Source: an uncultured Pseudomonadales bacterium
Lineage (GTDB): Bacteria > Pseudomonadota > Gammaproteobacteria > Pseudomonadales > Porticoccaceae
DNA: 64,000 nucleotides
Assembly: GCA_943787675.1 (NCBI GenBank)
Contig: CALSNK010000005.1
Span: 104,604-168,603 of the forward strand
Direction: 5' to 3'
Position numbers and translations under genes: made by a program. Numbering within the stretch: position 1 is the stretch's first letter; each line of letters begins with the position of its first letter. Below, piece after piece: positions 17,793 to 24,723 of the stretch. The notes beneath the pieces are model-generated. The model was not told the DNA's origin, did no database searches, and was given only the letters and a program-made list of their open reading frames with translations.

Positions 17793-18797
17793 ATGATTAT
17801 TGCAACTGATAGAAAGTCACATGCTGTAAACCTGCCTATACCAACCGGCTGGTTTCAGGTGCTGTACTCCCATGAACTGGGGGTCGGCCAAGCTAAACCC
17901 CTGGAGTATTTTGACCAAGAGATGGTCGCCTTTCGCACCGAGTCTGGTCAGGCAAAGGTGGTTGATGCTTATTGCCCCCATATGGGCGCCCATCTTGGCT
18001 ATGGCATTCGCGATCAAGCGGGCCATGGCTCGGCAGTGGTGGGCGAGAGTATTGTCTGCCCCTTTCACGGTTGGGCCTACGATGGCGATGGCAAATGTAC
18101 TTCTATCCCCTACGCCAAAAACATGCCGCCAAAAGTCGCCCGCGGTGAACAGGTATTAGGTACCTGGCATGTGCGTGAGATCAACCAATGTATTTTGGTC
18201 TGGTACCATCCCCACGGCGAAGCACCCACCTATGAACCTCTAGAAGTGGTCGAAGCCAATAGCGATAACTCGGACTGGGCTGAGCTTGATTCCTATAGCT
18301 GGGAGATAAACACCCATATGCAAGAGGTGGGTGAAAATGCGGTGGACTCAGTGCATTTTCTCTATGTGCACGGCACTAAAGACATACCTGATGCGGAAGT
18401 GATGGAGTTTGAAGGTCACCGCCGCCGCGGGCTCTTGCGCACTCGCAACCCAACCCCAAAAGGGGTGATTGAAGGGGCGATAGAAAACCAAAATATTGGT
18501 CCCGGGCTGGCGATAGTGCGTTTCTCCGGTATCGTTGACACGGTTCTACTGGCACACCTAACGCCGGTCAGCGCCAATCACACCCGCGCCTTTTACTCCT
18601 TTATCCAAAAAAATTCTGACGCTGAATCAGGTAAGTCTCGGATTGCCGAGGCGATCGTGCGCAATATCTGTCAGCAGATGGAAGAGGATCGTGTTATCTG
18701 GGATCGCAAGAAATACTATGAGAAGCCAATGCTATGCGATGGGGATGGACCTTTTGCAAAATTCAGGAAATGGTATAAACAGTTTTTGATTGAGTAA
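17793..18797 (+). CDS. Rieske non-heme iron oxygenase, KshA/DAF36-like
   Basis: This 334-residue oxygenase has a Rieske [2Fe-2S] domain with CPH (61-63) and CPFHGW (C89, H92). The mononuclear iron site follows: Asp185-x2-His188-x4-His193 within ENAVDSVHFLYVHG. That motif and the short length are typical of 3-ketosteroid 9-alpha-hydroxylase oxygenase subunits and cholesterol 7-desaturases rather than of large aromatic-ring dioxygenases. The enzyme should hydroxylate or desaturate a polycyclic substrate using electrons from a reductase. No ferredoxin reductase gene is present nearby, so electrons must come from elsewhere. It is second in the unit begun by the SDR at 17014. Confidence 0.86.
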   Translation: MIIATDRKSHAVNLPIPTGWFQVLYSHELGVGQAKPLEYFDQEMVAFRTESGQAKVVDAYCPHMGAHLGYGIRDQAGHGSAVVGESIVCPFHGWAYDGDGKCTSIPYAKNMPPKVARGEQVLGTWHVREINQCILVWYHPHGEAPTYEPLEVVEANSDNSDWAELDSYSWEINTHMQEVGENAVDSVHFLYVHGTKDIPDAEVMEFEGHRRRGLLRTRNPTPKGVIEGAIENQNIGPGLAIVRFSGIVDTVLLAHLTPVSANHTRAFYSFIQKNSDAESGKSRIAEAIVRNICQQMEEDRVIWDRKKYYEKPMLCDGDGPFAKFRKWYKQFLIE

Positions 18798-18898
18798 TTG
18801 CTTAGCCGGCAGGGTGCTGTTGGGCGCAAAATAATCACATGACTAATAAATGAGCCTATTACGTAGGTACTTTATATGCAGGGTTTTAAGTTACATAT

Positions 18899-18930
18899 AA
18901 AAAAACCGTGGCCCAGGCCGCGGGTTTTTT
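18899..18930. terminator. Rho-independent terminator shared by Rieske gene and a receptor remnant
   Basis: A-rich lead, CCGTGGCC / GGCCGCGGG stem with one mismatch, then six T. Its stem resembles the terminator at 36983-37012 that follows an intact TonB receptor, consistent with its origin as the terminator of the receptor fragment next to it. Confidence 0.75.
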
Positions 18931-18952
18931 GGTTTAACTACTAATATTTCCC

Positions 18953-19042
18953 TTAGAAGTTTATAAGAGCTGTGATTTCAACAGTCCGTTGTGGGTCAAT
19001 CAGCTGGAAATATGGAGTCATTGCATTCCTGTATGGCGATTT
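18953..19042 (-). pseudogene. 3' remnant of a TonB-dependent receptor
   Basis: Reading the minus strand, the last 29 codons before a TAA at 18953 encode YFQLIDPQRTVEITALINF at the end. This is the last beta-strand of a TonB receptor ending in the obligatory aromatic residue. It matches the C-terminus of the receptor at 37079-39505 (YFKLIDPPRTVEVSARLNF) closely. Upstream of residue 1 the frame is closed by a stop and no receptor-like sequence follows. The terminator lies directly beyond the stop, as it should. The rest of the gene has been deleted. This marks one edge of the mobile-element scar. Confidence 0.8.
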
Positions 19043-19336
19043 CTAATACATGATGCTTTACATTATAGTTACAAAGTTTGTAGGCTAAGAAGAGATAACA
19101 TACTGATAAATACAGCAAAAACTGATTGATAAAGTGGGTGTCCTGAGAAACCTGATTTACAAACGAGTTACAAACCTACTAATAGTGCTTGTAATCCATT
19201 GTTTTTATTGAGCTAAATATAGCCCAACTATTGAGTGGGAGTAAGAGGCGCAATAAAATTATAATAAAATCAATAACTTAATGATTTCACACTTGTTTCA
19301 CACTAGAGGCACTATTGCGTTTCATAAGGAACACTT
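19043..19336. other. AT-rich spacer in mobile-element scar
   Basis: I see no gene here. The stretch includes near-direct repeats (TTACAAAC within 19090-19200, TTTCACACT twice at about 19286-19305) and is lower in GC than the flanks. It probably contained the promoter or attachment region of the integrase that follows. Confidence 0.4.
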
Positions 19337-19758
19337 GTGACTATAAATCAAAAAACTGATGCCAAATGGTTACTGGGGGAGAGAGGTGAAATCTACCGAA
19401 TGTCCCGCAGTGGTGGTATCTACCAGTGTCGGGTTTGGATACCTACAGAAAAAAATACCTTAGACGTTCCCTGAAAACTACAGATTACGAAACTGCCATA
19501 GGTCGGGGAGAGAAACTTATCCTCGAGACCCATAGTGATATTTCATCGGGCAAAAAATTGTTCGGCATTACTTTGGGAGAGTTAGTGGACGAATACCTGA
19601 AGTGGAGAGAAAAGGACGTGGGGGTGGAAGAAGCGTTATCACTATTGCAGTCAGGGGTGGAGACTATCGCTATTGTTGATACTCGCGAGCCTTTGGCCTT
19701 TGCATGTATTGCTAGCGGTGATGCACAGTTTGGAACCGTGATTCGCGATAATATATAG
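19337..19758 (+). pseudogene. Site-specific integrase N-terminal fragment, frameshifted
   Basis: A GTG start (19337) gives WLLGERGEIYRMSRSGGIYQ and then CRVWIPTEK. After a run of seven A near 19448-19454 the frame must slip by one base to continue as KYLRRSLKTTDYETAIGR and LGELVDEYLKWREKDV. This is the N-terminal Arm-type domain and start of the SAM-like core-binding domain of a tyrosine recombinase. The catalytic domain is missing. From about 19625 the frame runs into unrelated sequence (LSLLQSGVETIAIVDTREPL, ending FGTVIRDNI) that looks faintly like the C-terminal end of an amino-acid-kinase-family protein. A deletion junction near 19620-19630 is inferred. Confidence 0.7.
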
Positions 19759-19795
19759 CCATCCATATTGAGAGTAAAAATAGCGGAGTAGATCT

Positions 19796-21502
19796 ATGAT
19801 GAAGATAGCACTGGCGTTATTGTTAGCTTTACTTGCGGCTTGCAATAGTGACAAAAAAATAAGCACAAACAGTGATGCTGGCAAGCTGGTAGTAAACACT
19901 CTGTATATTAATGGAGTTCTTTGGAGTGCGAATCAAGTTTCAGATGCGTCTGTATTGGCTGTTAAAGGCGACAAGATAGTTTATGTAGGTAACGGTGGAA
20001 GGGATCAGTTTGTAGCGGCTAAAATAGTCGATCTTGATGGAAAGTTTATGATGCCGGGGTTTGTTGATAATCATGTGCATTTTTTTGAAGGCGGAGCTGC
20101 GCTGACCAGTGTTAACTTACGTGATGTTTCATCGAAACAAGATTTTGTTAGCCGTATAAAAAATTATATTAGCACTGTTGAAAAAAATCGGTGGGTGTTG
20201 AATGGTAATTGGGACCACGAGAACTGGGGTGGTGAACTGCCTAGTAAAAATTGGATTGATGCAGATAGCGCTAGTAATCCAGTATTTGTAATTCGCTTAG
20301 ATGGACATATTGCGTTGGCTAATTCAGCGGCGTTGCTAGCTGCTGGTATTGATTCAGAAACTGAGGATCCCGCAGGCGGGGAGATAGGAAGAAATGAACT
20401 TGGTGAGCCTAACGGTATTCTTAAAGGCAATGCACTAAATATGGTGTTGAGTATTATTCCTCAGCCTTCTACAGAAGAAGTGTTGGATATTTTCAACGTT
20501 GCTCAAGCCCATGCACTCAGTTTGGGTTTAACGCAGGTTCATGCTGTTACCGCTAACCCAACTGAAACCACAATGTTGGATGCTTTTAGATTAGCTAACG
20601 CTTCAGGAGATATGAAAATTCGCGCCTTAGTCTATACGCCAATAGAGCATTGGCAGGACGCACGTGATTTAGTTAATGAGGCAGGTGCCGGCGGAGACAC
20701 ATTACGCTGGGGAGGCGTTAAGGGCTTCGTTGACGGGTCTTTAGGTGCTACAACAGCGTGGTTTCATAAACCTTATACAGACGCCCTCGAAACTAACGGC
20801 GCACCCTTAACAGCCCCTGATAAGTTAGCCGCCTTAATTGCCGCTAGCGATAAAGCGGGTTTACGTTTAGCCATTCACGCAATTGGTGATAAGGCGATAG
20901 ACCAATTGATAGCAATATATAAAACTACTGGGGCGGAGACTATAACCAATAAGCGCTATCGAATTGAACATTTCCAGCATCCTTCTTCGGTTGCGATTAC
21001 CGCTGCTGCCTCCAATGGAATTGTGGCGTCCATGCAGCCATATCACGCAATTGATGATGGTCGTTGGGCACAAAAACGCATTGGTGAAGTGCGAGTTAAA
21101 ACAACTTATGCGTTTAGATCTATTCTCGATGCGGGAGTTAAGCTCAGCTTTGGGTCAGATTGGCCGGTAGCGCCATTGTCGCCACTGGCAGGTGTGTATG
21201 CGGCAGTCACTCGGCGTACAACTGATGGTAGAAATCCTGATGGCTGGCAGCCGCAAGAAAAGATTAACGTTAGTGAAGCATTAACGGCTTATACCGCAGC
21301 CAATGCTTATGCAGGCTTTGACGACAACAGCGGTGAACTAGCTGTTGGTATGCGTGCTGACTTGGTTGTGCTGTCAGATGATCCACGCAAAGTCGATCCA
21401 ATAACAATACTGGATATTAAAGTGCTTAAGACAATAATAGCTGGCGCCACTGTGTATCAAGACGACGACAACACCCTGTCATCACTTATTGAATCTAGAT
21501 AG
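19796..21502 (+). CDS. Amidohydrolase_3 (YtcJ-like) lipoprotein
   Basis: This 568-residue protein begins with a lipoprotein signal ending in LLAAC (lipobox, Cys16), so it should be anchored in the periplasm. The hydrolase fold has FVDNHVHF (HxH), GGVKGFVDGSLGA with the strand-4 Lys, LAIHAIGD, RIEHFQH and FGSDWP, so the full metal-site set looks present. The C-terminus returns to the small beta domain (GMRADLVVLSDDP). GCGGAG precedes the ATG. Family members cleave amides, N-acyl groups or cyclic ureas. It is the only intact gene inside the mobile scar, with no operon partner. Its AT-richer codon use than the surrounding loci suggests acquisition with the element. Confidence 0.88.
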   Translation: MMKIALALLLALLAACNSDKKISTNSDAGKLVVNTLYINGVLWSANQVSDASVLAVKGDKIVYVGNGGRDQFVAAKIVDLDGKFMMPGFVDNHVHFFEGGAALTSVNLRDVSSKQDFVSRIKNYISTVEKNRWVLNGNWDHENWGGELPSKNWIDADSASNPVFVIRLDGHIALANSAALLAAGIDSETEDPAGGEIGRNELGEPNGILKGNALNMVLSIIPQPSTEEVLDIFNVAQAHALSLGLTQVHAVTANPTETTMLDAFRLANASGDMKIRALVYTPIEHWQDARDLVNEAGAGGDTLRWGGVKGFVDGSLGATTAWFHKPYTDALETNGAPLTAPDKLAALIAASDKAGLRLAIHAIGDKAIDQLIAIYKTTGAETITNKRYRIEHFQHPSSVAITAAASNGIVASMQPYHAIDDGRWAQKRIGEVRVKTTYAFRSILDAGVKLSFGSDWPVAPLSPLAGVYAAVTRRTTDGRNPDGWQPQEKINVSEALTAYTAANAYAGFDDNSGELAVGMRADLVVLSDDPRKVDPITILDIKVLKTIIAGATVYQDDDNTLSSLIESR

Positions 21503-21812
21503 CATGACAGGTCATGGTTGAAGGCAGTGATGGTGTTATGCCTGTTTTTATCTTTAAAACCTGGAACCGTAGAATATACCAAAGTTGAATATAAACAAGT
21601 TGATTAACTGTATCTCAAAATTCTTAGAGACTGCGGGTCGATATCCCGAAATTTTACGTTCTGTTGATTGAGACAAATGAGGTGCTTTGATTAAGTCATC
21701 CTGCGCAAATAAGGGGGCAAAAAGTTAGGTGCCTACATCTTTTAGGTTGCGCTGCTCCAAACGGAACTCCGCAACCAATGCTATTAGTTCGTCATAGGTT
21801 TGATATTTCATA
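21503..21812. other. Intergenic scar with palindromic element and a 28-codon ORF
   Basis: An imperfect 22 bp palindrome at 21610-21631 has half-sites GTATCTCAAAA and GTCTCTAAGAA on the opposite strand. It is followed by TTTTACGTTCTGTTGATTGA, whose complement vaguely recalls the ends of Tn3-family elements. Together with the recombinase remnant on the right it could be a crossover site. A minus-strand ORF (21725-21811, starting MKYQTYDELIALVAEF) is just downstream of the recombinase tail, but I cannot assign it. No other gene is visible. Confidence 0.4.
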
Positions 21813-22274
21813 CTAACTTGCCATCAGTCTATAAACAGATGCTTTAGACAGTCCATATTCCCTCATCAAATCCTTGATAAGAACTCCTGCCTTTCGTTTC
21901 TCACGCATCTCCTCCACTTGGTTAGTATCCAACTTCTTAGGCGCTCCAAACCGAACTCCACGAGAAAGTGCCGCTTGTCTTCCTTTGTCAGTAGATTGCG
22001 TCAACCGATTTAATAGAGCGCACTGCACCTCCCCTAGGACATAAGGCATTAGAAAGAAAGTTATAAACGATTGCGATAACGGGGTTTCATCAGTAGTATT
22101 TGTAGGTAAACGCAAAATAAAGCGTCTCTTATTCACTAGTAAATAAATAACTGATTGAAGACGCATCGGCAGAGATTGTGACATAACGCGATCGGCCATA
22201 AATAGGGGCGTGGTATCGGGTTCGGAACCGCAATGGTTTAGCGATGGATAACAAAAATCGCCGCTCGGTAACAC
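21813..22274 (-). pseudogene. Serine recombinase (resolvase/invertase) C-terminal remnant
   Basis: Only the last 65-75 residues of this 153-codon frame look like protein of known type. NRLTQSTDKGRQAALSRGVR, then FGAPKKLDTNQVEEMREKRK, then GLSKASVYRLMAS form the linker plus DNA-binding helix-turn-helix of Tn3-type resolvases and invertases. The catalytic N-terminal domain with its Ser and Arg residues is absent. The upstream part of the frame is unrelated and starts nowhere convincing. The protein would be inactive for recombination. It fits the idea that a transposon or integrative element decayed here. Confidence 0.72.
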
Positions 22275-22340
22275 GAATTATCACACCAAGTACGCCTGCT
22301 GGGCCGTCCTGGGTGTTAATGGGTAAAGGGTACTAGTGTT
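22017..22340. other. Junction region between recombinase remnant and mannonate dehydratase gene
   Basis: I see no gene homology and no convincing promoter. The sugar-acid operon that follows has neither a recognisable leader nor a start codon, so the left boundary of the operon probably lies at a deletion or insertion junction in this stretch. Confidence 0.4.
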
Positions 22341-23558
22341 ATCAAAATTAAAGAAATTAGGGTTATCGTTTGTAACCCTGGACGAAACTTTGTAACCGTT
22401 AAAATCGTTACAGATAGCGGTATTTATGGCATTGGCGACGGCACACTCAATGGTCGAGAAATGGCGGTCGTCGCCTATATTCAGGAGCATGTTGCACCTT
22501 GCCTAATAGGTCGCAATCCCCAGGATATAGAAGATATTTGGCAGTATCTCTACAGGGGTGCTTACTGGCGCAAAGGCCCAGTGACTATGGCTGCTATTGC
22601 GGCCATCGATATGGCACTTTGGGATATTAAAGGGAAAATCGCAGGCCTTCCTGTATACCAGCTGCTTGGCGGAAGAAGCCGAAAGGCGGTCCGCCTCTAT
22701 GCTCACGCAAATGGCACCACAGTCCCAGAAACACTAGAGAAGGCCCAGGGCCTTATGGATCAGGGGTTTTCTGCAATTCGTCTGCAATCTGCCGTTCCTG
22801 GTCTCCCCGTTACCTATGGTGTACTGGGGGACAAAAAGGATTATTACGACCTCCAGGGTAACCGCCCTCTACCTCCTGAGGAAAGTTGGTCGACGCCGAA
22901 ATATTTCCAGATGGTCATTGAACTGTTCAAGACCGCAAGGGAAAAACTCGGGCCAAATGTAGACCTGTTGCATGATGTCCATAACCGCCTTACCCCGATA
23001 GAAGCGGCCAGACTCGGAAAAATGCTCGAGCCTTACAACCTCCTTTTTCTTGAAGATGCCTGCATGGCTGAAAATCAGGAAACCTATAAACTCATTCGTG
23101 ATCACACCACAACCCCCCTCGCTATTGGTGAAACATACAACACGATTTGGGACTGTAAAGACCTTATCCAAAACCAATGGATTGATTACATTCGCACCGC
23201 CGCGACACATGCGGGTGGTATTACGGCAATGCGTCGAATCACAGATTTCGCGGCTATGTTCCAGGTGAGAACGGCACCCCATGGTGCGCCAGATTTATCG
23301 CCTGCTTGCTTTGCCGCTCATATGCACCTGAATACCTGGGCCCCTAATTTTGGCATTCAAGAGTTTGTTGGTTTAGGAAACGCGGAAATGCGTAGCGTTT
23401 TCAACTATGACATTAAAATCGAAGACGGTATGGCCTATGTCAGCGACAGCCCAGGACTTGGCGTCGATTTCGACGAAGATGCGGCCGCCCAACTCCCCTA
23501 TAAACGATCATATCTCCCAGTGAGTCGTCTAGAAGACGGCACGATGTGGAATTGGTAA
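22341..23558 (+). CDS. D-mannonate dehydratase homologue (enolase superfamily, ManD/RspA type) without a usual start codon
   Basis: The family-conserved N-terminus IKIKEIRVIVCNPGRNFVTV begins at 22341, where relatives have Met. From there the protein has the expected length of about 405 residues. Active-site groups are present in register: Asp212 and His214 (LLHDVHNRLTP), Glu238 (FLEDA) and Glu264 (AIGETYNT), with the YWRKGPVTMAAIAAIDMALW capping/barrel block. These enzymes dehydrate D-mannonate or D-gluconate to 2-keto-3-deoxygluconate using magnesium. No ATG, GTG or TTG occurs in frame between the TAA at 22317 and the ATG at 22461. A protein starting at 22461 would lose 40 residues of the capping domain. 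It either uses a rare ATC/ATT start or is inactive. It heads a tight operon. Confidence 0.85.
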   Translation: MKIKEIRVIVCNPGRNFVTVKIVTDSGIYGIGDGTLNGREMAVVAYIQEHVAPCLIGRNPQDIEDIWQYLYRGAYWRKGPVTMAAIAAIDMALWDIKGKIAGLPVYQLLGGRSRKAVRLYAHANGTTVPETLEKAQGLMDQGFSAIRLQSAVPGLPVTYGVLGDKKDYYDLQGNRPLPPEESWSTPKYFQMVIELFKTAREKLGPNVDLLHDVHNRLTPIEAARLGKMLEPYNLLFLEDACMAENQETYKLIRDHTTTPLAIGETYNTIWDCKDLIQNQWIDYIRTAATHAGGITAMRRITDFAAMFQVRTAPHGAPDLSPACFAAHMHLNTWAPNFGIQEFVGLGNAEMRSVFNYDIKIEDGMAYVSDSPGLGVDFDEDAAAQLPYKRSYLPVSRLEDGTMWNW

Positions 23559-23568
23559 GGAGCCAATT

Positions 23569-24723
23569 ATGAACAAGACAATTAGAGTTCTGATTCATGG
23601 GACAGGTTTTGCCGGGCAAGGCCATACTGAAGCCTTTCGCTTTGCCGGTGCCGAGGTAGTTGGCATTGTAGGACGGACGGAGAGTGTCACCCGAGAAGTC
23701 GCAAATGACATGGATATTCCCTATGCAGGCACAGATTGGGAGCAGGCTCTGACCGATCTGCAGCCGGATATTGTGTCCATTGGCACACCTGGTGGGGCAC
23801 ATTTTGATGCCATCAAATCTGCTATTGCCCATGGCTGCCACATATTCTGTGATAAGCCGATGACAGTCGATGGCCAATCCGCCGAGACGCTCTATCAATT
23901 GGCGGAAGAGAAACAACTAAAAACCGCTTATGCAGCAAGCTTTCGCTATATGCCCCATGTACTTTTCGCCAAGCGCCTTGTGGCTCAGGGTGCTATCGGA
24001 GAACCTCAAGAAGTAGAATGTATATCTCACTTCGGCTTAGAAAAAGAAATACCCTTCGGATGGTCTCATCGCAAAGAAGAGGGAGGCGGTCGCCTAAATA
24101 ATAATTTCACCCATAAACTCTCCATTGTGACCTCTGTCATCGGTGAGGAAATTCTCGCTGTCTCAGGAGAAGTTCGAGACGACCTGCTCAAGGCGCCTAT
24201 TGTTGATGGCGTGCATAATTTTAAAACCCGACGCAGCCATATTCCCGATGACCTCAATGACCCAGCGCTCAAGTGGGGTGATTCAAATGTCGAATGGAGC
24301 TATACGGTTCTGGCAAAGCTGAAGAGCGAATTCGCACCTCGGCCAGTCTCGGTTTTATTCAAACATGGCGGACTGCATCCCCGACTGAAGGAAGACCATA
24401 TTGTGTTTTATGGCAGCGAGGGCGCGATCTATATTTCCGGTCATTATGGATCGGGGCCACTTCATCATTACGGTGCCGACCGTCAGTGGACGGAACTGTC
24501 GTTACCTGAGGATATTGCCGCGAATACTCCCGACGTTGATGGGGATACAGAGCGCAATTGGCGCTATCTCATTCGAGAATTTATCAAAGATATTCAAGGC
24601 GAAGATGTGCCGCCCTACCAGACCTTTCGCGAAGGTAGTCAATATCAGCGATTGATTGATGTGATTCGCGAAAATGATTGCTGGGTTGATGTCTCCAAAC
24701 TGCAAAGCCTCGACGCGTCATGA
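23569..24723 (+). CDS. Gfo/Idh/MocA-family oxidoreductase
   Basis: This 384-residue protein has an N-terminal Rossmann domain (VLIHGTGFAGQGHTEAF) and the family's catalytic Lys96 in CDKPMT, followed by the alpha/beta C-terminal domain with NNNFTHKLS, where a substrate-contacting His is usual. Such enzymes oxidise a sugar, inositol or sugar-acid hydroxyl with NAD(P), or epimerise it. The gene is 10 bp after the mannonate dehydratase gene and overlaps the symporter gene by 4 bp, so it acts on the same imported substrate. A likely role is to convert an unusual hexuronic or aldonic acid into the dehydratase substrate; this is inference from position. Confidence 0.87.
   Translation: MNKTIRVLIHGTGFAGQGHTEAFRFAGAEVVGIVGRTESVTREVANDMDIPYAGTDWEQALTDLQPDIVSIGTPGGAHFDAIKSAIAHGCHIFCDKPMTVDGQSAETLYQLAEEKQLKTAYAASFRYMPHVLFAKRLVAQGAIGEPQEVECISHFGLEKEIPFGWSHRKEEGGGRLNNNFTHKLSIVTSVIGEEILAVSGEVRDDLLKAPIVDGVHNFKTRRSHIPDDLNDPALKWGDSNVEWSYTVLAKLKSEFAPRPVSVLFKHGGLHPRLKEDHIVFYGSEGAIYISGHYGSGPLHHYGADRQWTELSLPEDIAANTPDVDGDTERNWRYLIREFIKDIQGEDVPPYQTFREGSQYQRLIDVIRENDCWVDVSKLQSLDAS

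Noticed and set aside
19625..19758. Amino-acid-kinase (acetylglutamate kinase-like) C-terminal domain
   Set aside because: The similarity of LSLLQSGVETIAIVDTREPL ... FGTVIRDNI to that family's end is only impressionistic and short, so I mention it but do not annotate a kinase.
21725..21811. 28-codon minus-strand ORF next to the recombinase remnant
   Set aside because: Too short and without homology I can see; recorded within the intergenic description only.
22461..23558. Mannonate dehydratase starting at the first ATG (365 residues)
   Set aside because: Forty conserved residues lie upstream in the same frame, so the first ATG is probably not the true start.
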